Source of the DNA: Chloroflexota bacterium
GTDB lineage: Bacteria; Chloroflexota; Anaerolineae; Anaerolineales; Villigracilaceae
Assembly (NCBI GenBank): GCA_016208355.1
Contig: JACQYE010000089.1
Coordinates: 1 to 33,073, forward strand
DNA length: 33,073 nucleotides
Reading direction: 5' to 3'
The notes under the pieces are model-generated. The model did no database searches and was not told the DNA's origin. It worked only from the letters and a program-made list of their open reading frames with translations. Shown in pieces: positions 16,790-26,034 of this stretch. Numbering within the stretch: the stretch's first letter is position 1; the number at the start of each line of letters is the position of its first letter. Both the position numbers and the translations under genes were made by a program.

Positions 16790-17985
16790 AAAAATACGGT
16801 TTCAGGTTTGAAGGTTTGAAGGTTGGCAGATTTTTTGTTTTTTGCTTTTTGCTTTTCATGTTCTCTTCTTGCGCTCCGCCAACCGCCGCGCCGCCTGCCA
16901 ACACCCCCATTCCCACCCCTACACCAGAATTCATGCCCTGCACCATCCTGCCATACGCCACCGACGTGACGGAGACAATGTCGGCATTCATTGACGAGTA
17001 TGCCCACGTCGCCGGACCGGAGGAAGCGCCCGTCACCCTGCTGGTCTTCACCGACTTCCAGTGCCCGGGCTGCGCGGTGCTGGCTGAGGGGCTGTCACAG
17101 GTCCAGGATGCCTACCCTGACAACGTACGGCTCATCGTCCGTTATCTGCCGGATGTGCCTTTCGACAGGAGCGCGCTGGCAATCCAGGCCGCCGAGGCGG
17201 CGCATTTGCAGGGAAAATTCTGGGAAATGCACGACTTTCTCTTCACGAAGCAGCCCGAGTGGTACGGCCTGGCTCCAACGGACTTCCCGGCCTGGGCGGG
17301 CGAGCAGGCTGCCGGTCTCGGCCTGGATGCAGACCAGTTCGAGGCCGATTTCAGCGGGGAGGTGGTGGCAGGCCGCGTCCAGCAGGCGCTCCAGTCTGCA
17401 GGCAGTGTTTCTCCGCCATTGCTGTACATCAACAGCAACACTCCTTACTCCGGTTTGGCCAATTTCTCCAGCCTCGACCAGATGGTTCGCCTGGCTTTGC
17501 TGGAGGATATAAAGTTCCATACCTGCCCAAGCTGGAGCCTTAGCCCGACCCGGCAATACATCGTTACCTTGCACACCGACCGCGGCGACGCCGTCCTGCA
17601 ACTGTATCCGGAAAAAGCGCCGTTGGCGGTGAATAACTTTGTCTTCCTGGCGCAAGCGGGATGGTATGATAACATCCCCTTCCACCGAGTCGAGGCAGGG
17701 TTTGTCGCCCAGAGCGGAGACCCCTCAGGAACAGGGTACGGAAACCCCGGCTATTACTTCACCACCGAGGCCGCTCAGGGCCTGGCCTTCGACCGGGCCG
17801 GGCTGGCGGCGATGTCCAACACCGGCACGGACACCAATGGCAGCCAGTTCTTCATCACCTATGCTCCCGCCCCCCAACTGGACGGGCAGTTTACCATCTT
17901 CGGCGAAGTGCTGACCGGCATGGATGCGTTGGAAGGCCTGTCAACAGGAGATTTGCTGTTAAGCGTGACAGTGGAGGAAAGGTAA
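16786..17985 (+). CDS. Lipoprotein fusing a DsbA/thioredoxin-like domain to a cyclophilin-type peptidyl-prolyl isomerase
   Basis: Lipobox-like FMFSSC; DFQCPGCAVLAEGL (CxxC) DsbA_4-like; C-terminal LYPEKAPLAVNNFVFLAQAGWYDNIPFHRVEAGFVAQSGDPSGTGYGNPGY...NGSQFFITYAP cyclophilin motif. Confidence 0.9.
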   Translation: MKKYGFRFEGLKVGRFFVFCFLLFMFSSCAPPTAAPPANTPIPTPTPEFMPCTILPYATDVTETMSAFIDEYAHVAGPEEAPVTLLVFTDFQCPGCAVLAEGLSQVQDAYPDNVRLIVRYLPDVPFDRSALAIQAAEAAHLQGKFWEMHDFLFTKQPEWYGLAPTDFPAWAGEQAAGLGLDADQFEADFSGEVVAGRVQQALQSAGSVSPPLLYINSNTPYSGLANFSSLDQMVRLALLEDIKFHTCPSWSLSPTRQYIVTLHTDRGDAVLQLYPEKAPLAVNNFVFLAQAGWYDNIPFHRVEAGFVAQSGDPSGTGYGNPGYYFTTEAAQGLAFDRAGLAAMSNTGTDTNGSQFFITYAPAPQLDGQFTIFGEVLTGMDALEGLSTGDLLLSVTVEER

Positions 17986-17988
17986 ATT

Positions 17989-19266
17989 ATGCAGCGCTTC
18001 TTTTCATCGAACCACAATCGTTCCATTCTCCTGCTTGTATTCGGCGTCATCAGCATTCTCGTCCTGCTTGGACGGGGCGTCTTCCTGGCAGTGGACGGCC
18101 TGCTCTCCTTTGCCGGGTCCGACCTGACCTTCTCGGAACTCGGCCCCTCCGCGCTCGATGCGCTGAGCATGCTCGTGTGCGCCGGCCTGCTCATCCCCCT
18201 GATCGTGGGAAGCATCCGACAGTTGCAGGGAAAGGAACTGCCTGCCGCGCGCCTCCCGCCCATCAAAGGCCGTCATTTCCTGCTCCTGGCAATCGTCTGG
18301 GTGGTGATGCTGGCCGCCTCCAGCCTGCTGACCGGGCTGTTCGACTTCGGCTGGCTGCTCTCCGCCCCGGCATTCCTCCTGGCGATGGTGATCCCGGTGG
18401 CAGCGCTGGCCTGGACCGGCGCGGGCGGACTGGTCGGCGGGTCGCGCCGCCGGTTGTGGGCGGCTTTCGGCCTCGGGATGACCGGGGGCACCGGACTGGC
18501 GCTCGTGCTGGAATATGTGCTGGTCGCCGTTGCAGTCGCCATCGGCGCTGTTGCGATCATCCTCCGTCCGGAACTGGCTGTGTTGCTGGAAGATTTACAA
18601 GCCCAGGCCGATAGCGCAAAAAATGTGGAGGAATTGCTGACCCTCCTGGCTCCGTACCTGACCCAGCCCTGGGTCTTCCTGGCAGTGCTGGCTTTTGCTT
18701 CTGGGTTTGGGCCGTTGATCGAGGAAGCTGTCAAACCGCTGGCAGTCTGGATTCTGGGCCGCCGACTGCGTTCCCCGGCGGAAGGGTTTGCCCTGGGCGC
18801 GCTCTCCGGGGCCGGGTTCGCCCTGCTGGAAGGGTTGATGGCCGCCAGCGGCATGGCCGAAACGCCTTACTTCGGCCTGCCGGCGCGCCTGGCCAGTTCA
18901 CTGATGCACATTACCCTAAGCGCATTGATGGGCTGGGGGATCGCCTCGGCCATGCTGGAAAAGCGCTGGAAGCGGCTCATCGGCGTCTACGTGCTGTGCG
19001 CCGCCCTGCACGGCTTGTGGAATGGGTCGGCTTTGCTGGCAGTGTACGGGTCACTGCGCTTCGTAGTCCAGGGGATGACCTACGACCCGGTCAGCATCCT
19101 GGCCATGGTAGCAGGCGTCGCCCTGCTCGGGTTGGTTTTTCTGTTCATCGCGGTCGGCTTGCCAATCCTCAATCGCCGTTTCCAACCAACGCAATCTGAT
19201 ATAATCGCCCCGCTCGCAACCCAACCGGAGAGGACACCCGATGGATTTGATTCTAAAAGCAGTTGA
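17989..19266 (+). CDS. PrsW-like / CPBP-type intramembrane protease family membrane protein
   Basis: Multi-TM; GFGPLIEEAVKPLAVW, FALGALSGAGFALLEGL and LHGLWNGSALL motifs resembling PrsW. Confidence 0.82.
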   Translation: MQRFFSSNHNRSILLLVFGVISILVLLGRGVFLAVDGLLSFAGSDLTFSELGPSALDALSMLVCAGLLIPLIVGSIRQLQGKELPAARLPPIKGRHFLLLAIVWVVMLAASSLLTGLFDFGWLLSAPAFLLAMVIPVAALAWTGAGGLVGGSRRRLWAAFGLGMTGGTGLALVLEYVLVAVAVAIGAVAIILRPELAVLLEDLQAQADSAKNVEELLTLLAPYLTQPWVFLAVLAFASGFGPLIEEAVKPLAVWILGRRLRSPAEGFALGALSGAGFALLEGLMAASGMAETPYFGLPARLASSLMHITLSALMGWGIASAMLEKRWKRLIGVYVLCAALHGLWNGSALLAVYGSLRFVVQGMTYDPVSILAMVAGVALLGLVFLFIAVGLPILNRRFQPTQSDIIAPLATQPERTPDGFDSKSS

Positions 19267-19903
19267 TTTCGTTCTACACGTTGACGTTTATCTCGAGGAG
19301 ATCATCTCGAACTACGGCGGCTGGACCTATGCCCTGCTATTTTTCGTCGTCTTCATGGAGACCGGCTTCGTCGTCACCCCGTTCCTGCCAGGCGACTCGC
19401 TCATCTTCGCCGCCTCGACCTTCGCAGCGCGCGGGGCGCTCAACCCCTGGCTGATGTTCGGCCTGCTGGCTGTCGCGGCGGTTATTGGCGACTCGGTCAA
19501 CTACTGGATTGGACACCGCATCGGCAAACGCGCTTATACCGGCGAGATCAAGTGGATCAAGAAAGAATACATGGAGCGCACGCACACCTTTTTCGAGAAG
19601 CACGGCGGCAAGACCATCTTCCTGGCACGCTTCGTGCCCATCATCCGCACCTTTGCGCCTTTCGTGGCAGGCGTCAGCCGCATGTCGTATGGCTTCTTCT
19701 TCCGCTGGAATGTCATCGGCGGAATTACCTGGGTGGCAACCTTTACCCTGCTCGGCTATTTCTTCGGGAATATCCCCTTCGTGCAGAAGAATTTCGAACT
19801 GGTCATCATTGCCATCATCCTGATCTCGCTCATCCCGGCAGTGACAGAGGCCATCAAGGCGAGGAAGGAGATAGGGGCGAAGAAAGCGGAAAGCGCGGAG
19901 TAA
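19241..19903 (+). CDS. DedA family membrane protein
   Basis: FLPGDSLIFAASTFAA, GDSVNYWIGHRIGKRAY, FLARFVPIIRTFAPFVAGVSRM motifs. Confidence 0.93.
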   Translation: MDLILKAVDFVLHVDVYLEEIISNYGGWTYALLFFVVFMETGFVVTPFLPGDSLIFAASTFAARGALNPWLMFGLLAVAAVIGDSVNYWIGHRIGKRAYTGEIKWIKKEYMERTHTFFEKHGGKTIFLARFVPIIRTFAPFVAGVSRMSYGFFFRWNVIGGITWVATFTLLGYFFGNIPFVQKNFELVIIAIILISLIPAVTEAIKARKEIGAKKAESAE

Positions 19904-19935
19904 GTAAGAATGCAAGGAGAAATAAAAATTACGCA

Positions 19936-19962
19936 AAGCCTCCCGGCTTGGGAGGCTTTTAT
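19936..19962 (+). terminator. Rho-independent terminator after dedA-like gene
   Basis: AAGCCTCCC-ggctt-GGGAGGCTT TTATT. Confidence 0.85.
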
Positions 19963-20074
19963 TGTTGTGAGGATGCGTACCAAATTGCAATCAATATCTG
20001 GTGGAGGTGCTATAATTTCAGCAGGCATTCCAATATCATGTCACGGCAAAAGGGATATTTTAATTGGGAAAACT

Positions 20075-21013
20075 ATGAAGAACTATTTAATTAATCTGTT
20101 GTGCTGTATAGGTTTTGCTCTGGAAGTATGGCTATTCGGAACGACAAGCACCCGGCAGCAACTTAATCGTCAAATTAAAAACAGCTTATTCCTGACCCTG
20201 CTCTTTTCGTTTTCAATCGTTTTTTTCATCGGTTGCCTGACTTTGAGTCATTTTTTATGGAAATCCACTGGTTTCTCCGATGCGGTCCTCGCTGACTTTA
20301 GCATTTATTCATTACTTGAGGACATTTCGGTTGTGCCTTTATATTTGTGGTGCGGACTATCTCTTTTCAGTCTTGGATTTTGTCTGATTAATAGGTCGCC
20401 GTACTTGCTGCCGAAAAAATTCCGCAGCCGTCCTTTTGAGGGTGTTATGTTCATCTGGGGATTTATTTCGCAAGTGCTTCTCGCTGCTATAGTCGGGATC
20501 ACATTGCGAGCAAATTACTTAGCTCGGCCCCACCTTGAAAAACCTTCATCAGTTTACATGCTCTATGAGAATGTGCTAATTCTAGGGGATAGAACCTACA
20601 GCGTGCCTGAATGGGTTTTCAATCTCGGATTCTATCCCATCGCAGAAGTATCCGCTGCCCGATGGGGTGACGACAGCATCGCGGTCGAACCCCTTTCGCG
20701 AGATAGCCTAACACGCGCCCTCCAGAACGGTCGCCTAGTCTTTATCGCTTCCCATGGAAGTTATCTAGGGGGAGCCATTTCTTTATCACCCAATGAAGTT
20801 TTGTATCCTGTAGATGTTTTTTTAATGGGAGGAACCGGGTCAAACCTGCAATTAGTCTATATTGCTGGGTGTAATGCAGGAAACTTGGCTGATGAGTGGC
20901 AATTGTTTCTTGCCCCGGCGCAAGTGATTGTCTTTGATCGGCTTTCCGCAATCGAAGAACACATATACTGGTTATGGTTTCGCGGCCCGAAGGTGGTATC
21001 TAGTTTAAGATGA
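20075..21013 (+). CDS. Membrane protein with C-terminal CHAT/caspase-like (clan CD) domain, putative
   Basis: About four hydrophobic helices, then RLVFIASHGSYLGGAISLSPNEVLYPVDV...LQLVYIAGCNAGNLADEWQLFLAPAQVIVFDRLSAIEEHIYWLWF; His-Gly after a hydrophobic strand and Cys in an AGCNAG context resemble CHAT catalytic motifs. Confidence 0.55.
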   Translation: MKNYLINLLCCIGFALEVWLFGTTSTRQQLNRQIKNSLFLTLLFSFSIVFFIGCLTLSHFLWKSTGFSDAVLADFSIYSLLEDISVVPLYLWCGLSLFSLGFCLINRSPYLLPKKFRSRPFEGVMFIWGFISQVLLAAIVGITLRANYLARPHLEKPSSVYMLYENVLILGDRTYSVPEWVFNLGFYPIAEVSAARWGDDSIAVEPLSRDSLTRALQNGRLVFIASHGSYLGGAISLSPNEVLYPVDVFLMGGTGSNLQLVYIAGCNAGNLADEWQLFLAPAQVIVFDRLSAIEEHIYWLWFRGPKVVSSLR

Positions 21014-21044
21014 ATTTAAATCTTCCGTATTAATGTCATGAAGA

Positions 21045-21074
21045 GAAGAGGCATCCCTTTTGGGAAGCCTCTTC
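21045..21074. terminator. Hairpin between convergent genes (bidirectional terminator candidate)
   Basis: GAAGAGGC-atCCCttttGGGaa-GCCTCTTC. Confidence 0.7.
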
Positions 21075-21126
21075 AAAACTGGTATCTTCCATTACCTCGC
21101 TTCGTACTTCTACTACATCCATCTTC

Positions 21127-24100
21127 TCACGGCACCAACCTCAAATGTGACTCTGTATTACTGATCACTGCCTGTTCGTTCCAGAGCATCGGGTAGTATT
21201 GCACATCTGTCCAGAGGGGCGCCAGGTCAATATAGTGCGGGTGATAGGCATGACCGGACTGCCCGGTGGTATGCACCGTGACCGAGTTGCGCAGGTCGCC
21301 CAGGTCCACGATCATGCGCATGGACGGCAGCCAGTCCACCTCGAAGCCCAAGCCAACCGTCCAGCCGGTGGCGTTGACGATGGACTCGCCGCCTCCAGTG
21401 GGGAACGGGCCGCGGTTGAAGATGGATTCGATCAGGCCAATGCCGGACTTTCCGAGGGTGGCATTGCGGAAGGTGGCGGTATGCGCCTCGCCCCAAGCCG
21501 GCCACGCCTCCAGATTTTTGCCGTACTCCTCCTCCCCGCTTTCCACGGTTTCAGTAAAGGCACGCAGGAAGATGTCGTCGCGGGTCTCGACCACACCAGA
21601 AGTGGATAGATCATCCCACCAGGCGCTGTCCGGCTGCTGTATCAGGTTGCGCATCACTTCGTAGAAACGTGAACCGCCCTCCGGGAAAAAGTCTTCAGGG
21701 AAAGGCTCATCATAGAAGGTATCCAGCAGCAGGTTCGACCAAAAACGCTCGAATAACAGGGCAGCCTGGGAACCGGCCTGCTCGCGGTAGTCCCAGCCTG
21801 CCAGGAAAGCCTGGCGGACCTCGTCATTGCGCCCGTCCATCGGCAGGGACATCAGGAGTGGCACCATCACTTCAGCATTCAGGCTGGTCGAATCTCCCTG
21901 CATCTGCTGAATGTACGCCGTATCAATCGGGCCGGGGGCATTCTCGATCATCGCTGAAATACGTTCGGCGCGGAAGCCGTAGTCCCAATCCGTGGTGACC
22001 AGGTAGGGATAATCGCGCGGCACGGACTGGTTGTTGGCCGTGACGATGTACCCGGATTCAGGGTTGAACACGAACGGTAGTTCCTCGAATGGAATGTAAC
22101 CGGTCCATTCGTACTCATCCGTCCAGCCGGGCACGGGCAGGGTTCCGTCGCCGTTCCGGCGGATGGGGACATTGCCCGGCATCTGGTAGCCGATATTCCC
22201 ATCCACATCGGCGTAAAGAAGGTTCTGGGCCGGGACCGTGAAATTGCGCGCCGCGTCCCGGAAATCCTCCCAGTCCTGGGCTTTGTTGAAACCCCAGATG
22301 GCCTCGAAGATGTGAGCCGGTTCGAGCGCTGTCCAGCGCAGGGCGATGACGAAGTTGTCAGGTAAATCCATCCCGGCCTGTTCCCCGAATTCTTCCAGCC
22401 CGTAGACCTCCGAAATGACCGGACCGTGCCGCGTGGAGCGGACGGTCACCTCCACCGGCTCCCCCCCGCCAACCTGGATGGTCTCGGTGCGGGTCTCGAA
22501 GTCCACCCACTGGCCGTTGACCTCGTACTGGTTCGGATTGTCGGGATTGACCTTCTCGACATACAGGTCCATCACGTCCGGGCCGTTGTTGGTGAAACCC
22601 CAGGCGATCCTGTCGTTGTGGCCGATGACCACACCCGGCACCCCGGCGAACGAGAAGCCGGCCACTTCGTAGGGACAGGCGTCGCTCTTCGGTTGGCAAT
22701 GCAACCCCACCTGGTACCAGATGGACGGCATTTGGATGCTCAAGTGCGGGTCGTTGGCAAGCAGGGGCATGCCGCTCTCGGTCAGTTCGCCGGAGATGGC
22801 CCAGGAGTTGGAGCCGATGCCCGTTCCCCCGGGCCCGAGGAGGAAATCCAAAAGCCCCAGGTTATAAGAGGCAGCCGACAGTGCAGAGTCAGCCGAAACG
22901 AGGGCCGCGCCGGTGGATTCCTGCGCGTCCGCGGCCGCCGCCGGGAATGTTTCAACGATCACCGGGTGGTCGGATGGGTAGGCAGGATACAGGTCCGCGA
23001 GCTGCTCCGGGGTGAAGACTTTCATCAGGACGGCGCGCTCGATTTCCCCGTCAATGTTGCCGCGCAAGTCCCAGGCCATGGCCTTGGCCCAGGTCATGCT
23101 GTGGACCGGCGTCCAGGGTTCCGGTTCGTAGTCCGGCGTCAGGAGGCCCAGGATGGCATATTCCAGGCTGATGGCCGCGCCGGAATGGTCCGCCAGGTAG
23201 GCGTTGACGCCCTCCGAATAAGCGGTGAGGATGGCGATGGCTTCCACACTGGAGGCGGCCACTTCCTGCTCGGCGATTTGCTCCCAACCCATGGTGCGCA
23301 GGAAGGCGTCGGTTTCCACCTGGTCGGCACCGAACATTTCAGAGAGTCGCCCCGAGCCGATGTGACGCCAAAAGTCCATCTGCCAGAAGCGATCCTGGGC
23401 ATGGACATAGCCCTGGGCAAAGAACAAGTCGTGCAGGCTGGAGGCGTAGATATGCGGAACGCCGTACCCATCACGGTAGATATCCACCTCGCCGTCGAGA
23501 CCAGACAATTGGATTTCTCCTTCCACCAATGGGAAGGAACGCCGGGCTGTGTAGACGCCCAGCACCGACAAAACGATGGCAAGCACGAGGAGTATCCCCA
23601 GCCCGCGCACCAGGAAACGTTGGAACTTTTCAGACATTATTCCTGCCGAGGCATCGTGCAGCACAGCCGGGGGATAATAGCCGCGGCTGACGAACCCGCC
23701 CAGCCAGGCGCGTTCGTTGACCGCCGCCAGCAGCGCCTGGTAAATATCAGCCTGCGCCTGCAAACTGACCGCCCTCTGCGTAATCCCCGGCTGGAGAACC
23801 GCCCGCGACGGGATCCAGTCCATCGCCGCGCCGTCCGCCGAGGGGTAGGCCGCGGCAATGATGACCGGCTTGCCCAGCGCGGCCTGGAAAGGCTGGATCT
23901 CGTTATCCAAAAGCGCACCCGCCGCCACGCGCAACTCGTCCACACCTGGGGAAGTCGAGCCGCTCAAAGGCGCATACCAGAGCAGGTAGACGCCGTCCAG
24001 GTCGCGGGCGAAGGTCGGGGTGGAGGCCAGGTCATCGGGATAGGAGACAGCCCACAGGATGCTCCCGCCGTAATGGGCGCGCACCTCGGCCAGGATGGCG

Positions 24101-26034
24101 CGCCAGCGCGTCTCCGCATCGGCCGGGACCCCGGAACTGCTCCCGTTGATCAGTCCGCCGGGCAGGGCCGGGACGACCCACTCCCCGCCTAGGATGAGCG
24201 CCTGCGCCCCGGACTGGGCCGCAAGGTCGGCGTGGTAGACAGCGAAGGCCTCGTAACGGTCGAACCAGGTGTTCCACCAAGCTGAATCGTGCGGCGCGGA
24301 CTGCCACCAGGCATCCATGTCGGCGGGCAGGCTGGCAGACGGGAAGAGCGCCGCGTTCAGGTTGAGGGCGCGCGCCCCGGCGACAAAATGGATCGTATCG
24401 GTGAAGAGCGGGTCTGCGCCCGGCAGGGGAGAAAAGACGAACGGGCTGGCCCGGCTGGCGGTCCAGGTGGGTGTGAGCACCAGCCAGTTGGAGTACAGGG
24501 CCTGCACGTTCAATACCGCCTGCGGCATCCAGGCCTGCCAGGTCGGGTTGCCGGTGGGCAGGAACTCGATCCCGGCCCAGAAGCCGGCGGCGCGCGGCGT
24601 GACAGCCAGTCCCACCAGCGAAGATGGCTGGAGCGTTTCCAGCCACATCCAGTCGGTGACCGTATCCTGCAAATCCTGCGGAGCCAGGCTGGAGGAGACC
24701 GGGCGGCCCACCCGTCCCGGGCCGGTCTGGACATCGTCGGCCAGGCCGCACTGGTCGTTGCGGCAATAGCGATATTCGAAGGCGGTAAGTATGTTGAGCG
24801 GCCCGTAGAGTTGGTAGGTCCAGCGATTATTGCCCATCGGCCACATCGGGATGGGCACCGTCCAGCCGTAGGGGTTGAACTGGATGGAAATGATGTCGGT
24901 GACAGGCGTTTCAGACGGGACGCTGACCTCGAACAGGATGGGCGAGGAAGTACCGGCCTGCCAGCTGGAGACAAAATCCTGCACCTGGACGACACTCTGC
25001 CCGGCAGGGACGATCAACTGGCGGAGGACGAACGCGCCGTCGGAGGCATGCTCGGCATTCCAGAAACCGTCGCCGAGGGTATATTTATAGCGGATGTCGG
25101 CCCCGGCAGGAAGCATGAGCGAGAGGGTATAGCGGCCGTCTCCCAGAGGGGAGAGGACGGGCATCCGGGAGGCCACGCTGCTCAAGCCTCCGTCGAGGTC
25201 GCCGTAAGTGTTGCCGAGGGTGTACAGGTTACCCGCCAGCCGGATGGGAGTATTCGCGATGGTATTATCCGGCACGCTGACGGTGAAAATCACATTCACA
25301 AATGAAGCGGCAACCAGGGAAATATTCGCAGGGGTGGTTTTGTCTTCCACCACGGTAGCCCCCTGCTGGAAAATCTGGAAGGAACCATCGAGGGCATAGG
25401 CCACCAGGTTGTGCGTGCCAGCGGGCAGGCCCTCGATCACGTACGCGCCGGTCGAGTCGGTCAGGGTCTGCTGCCCGCCGACGGCGATGAGGATATTGGG
25501 GAGCGGACTGCTGTCCGCGGCGTTGACGACCTTCCCGGCAATGCGCCCGGTGGGCGCGGCGAACAGGCTGTCGGTCCAGGAAGAGACGATGTCCTGCACC
25601 GTGCCGGGCGCCGAGACGGCGTACAGGCGGTAGCGCACGGCTTTCTCGGACGAGTCGTCTTCCAGGATGGGCAGGGCCGACTGGCGCAGGTAGCGGTACT
25701 CGACCACACTGCCGACCGGGAAGGGCAGGGTCAAAGTGTAATGCAGGGTATCCATGCCCTGCATGGTATAGTTGACCGGGTTCAAGCCGAGACCGGTCAC
25801 CTCGTCCACCACGCTCAAGTAGAGGGTCTCGCCAGGCAAGAGCGGGGAAGGCAGGGTGACGTTGAAGGTAACGGGGGCCGCAGGCGTGGCGGTGGGGGTA
25901 GGACCGGGCGGGAATGTGGGAGTCTTGGTGGTTGTCAGGCCGGGGATGTCCACCAGCGAGAAAGTACAGGCATTCAGTAAAAGGACGCTGACAATGGCAA
26001 GGGTGAAAATGGTTTTCTTTTGGTGGCGGGTCAT
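21127..26034 (-). CDS. Large lipoprotein: CBM/E-set-like modules plus glycoside-hydrolase-like barrel, fused in frame to a full-length penicillin acylase family protein
   Basis: N-terminal lipobox LLLNAC and Thr/Pro linker; repeated beta-sandwich-like modules, carboxypeptidase-regulatory-like GRIAGKVVNAADSSPLPNILIAVGG; GH-like region with LGGEWVVPALPGG; from 23637 downward MSEKFQRFLVRGLGILLVLAIVLSVLGVYTARRSFP...GGTGIGSNSWAISG (acylase nucleophile Ser). Confidence 0.85.
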   Translation of the reverse strand: MTRHQKKTIFTLAIVSVLLLNACTFSLVDIPGLTTTKTPTFPPGPTPTATPAAPVTFNVTLPSPLLPGETLYLSVVDEVTGLGLNPVNYTMQGMDTLHYTLTLPFPVGSVVEYRYLRQSALPILEDDSSEKAVRYRLYAVSAPGTVQDIVSSWTDSLFAAPTGRIAGKVVNAADSSPLPNILIAVGGQQTLTDSTGAYVIEGLPAGTHNLVAYALDGSFQIFQQGATVVEDKTTPANISLVAASFVNVIFTVSVPDNTIANTPIRLAGNLYTLGNTYGDLDGGLSSVASRMPVLSPLGDGRYTLSLMLPAGADIRYKYTLGDGFWNAEHASDGAFVLRQLIVPAGQSVVQVQDFVSSWQAGTSSPILFEVSVPSETPVTDIISIQFNPYGWTVPIPMWPMGNNRWTYQLYGPLNILTAFEYRYCRNDQCGLADDVQTGPGRVGRPVSSSLAPQDLQDTVTDWMWLETLQPSSLVGLAVTPRAAGFWAGIEFLPTGNPTWQAWMPQAVLNVQALYSNWLVLTPTWTASRASPFVFSPLPGADPLFTDTIHFVAGARALNLNAALFPSASLPADMDAWWQSAPHDSAWWNTWFDRYEAFAVYHADLAAQSGAQALILGGEWVVPALPGGLINGSSSGVPADAETRWRAILAEVRAHYGGSILWAVSYPDDLASTPTFARDLDGVYLLWYAPLSGSTSPGVDELRVAAGALLDNEIQPFQAALGKPVIIAAAYPSADGAAMDWIPSRAVLQPGITQRAVSLQAQADIYQALLAAVNERAWLGGFVSRGYYPPAVLHDASAGIMSEKFQRFLVRGLGILLVLAIVLSVLGVYTARRSFPLVEGEIQLSGLDGEVDIYRDGYGVPHIYASSLHDLFFAQGYVHAQDRFWQMDFWRHIGSGRLSEMFGADQVETDAFLRTMGWEQIAEQEVAASSVEAIAILTAYSEGVNAYLADHSGAAISLEYAILGLLTPDYEPEPWTPVHSMTWAKAMAWDLRGNIDGEIERAVLMKVFTPEQLADLYPAYPSDHPVIVETFPAAAADAQESTGAALVSADSALSAASYNLGLLDFLLGPGGTGIGSNSWAISGELTESGMPLLANDPHLSIQMPSIWYQVGLHCQPKSDACPYEVAGFSFAGVPGVVIGHNDRIAWGFTNNGPDVMDLYVEKVNPDNPNQYEVNGQWVDFETRTETIQVGGGEPVEVTVRSTRHGPVISEVYGLEEFGEQAGMDLPDNFVIALRWTALEPAHIFEAIWGFNKAQDWEDFRDAARNFTVPAQNLLYADVDGNIGYQMPGNVPIRRNGDGTLPVPGWTDEYEWTGYIPFEELPFVFNPESGYIVTANNQSVPRDYPYLVTTDWDYGFRAERISAMIENAPGPIDTAYIQQMQGDSTSLNAEVMVPLLMSLPMDGRNDEVRQAFLAGWDYREQAGSQAALLFERFWSNLLLDTFYDEPFPEDFFPEGGSRFYEVMRNLIQQPDSAWWDDLSTSGVVETRDDIFLRAFTETVESGEEEYGKNLEAWPAWGEAHTATFRNATLGKSGIGLIESIFNRGPFPTGGGESIVNATGWTVGLGFEVDWLPSMRMIVDLGDLRNSVTVHTTGQSGHAYHPHYIDLAPLWTDVQYYPMLWNEQAVISNTESHLRLVP

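Noticed and set aside
22426-24192. 588-aa ORF on the plus strand opposite the acylase fusion
   Set aside because: Composition (His/Arg/Gly/Asp-rich, no domains) typical of antisense to a GC-rich gene; the minus-strand protein has clear catalytic motifs.
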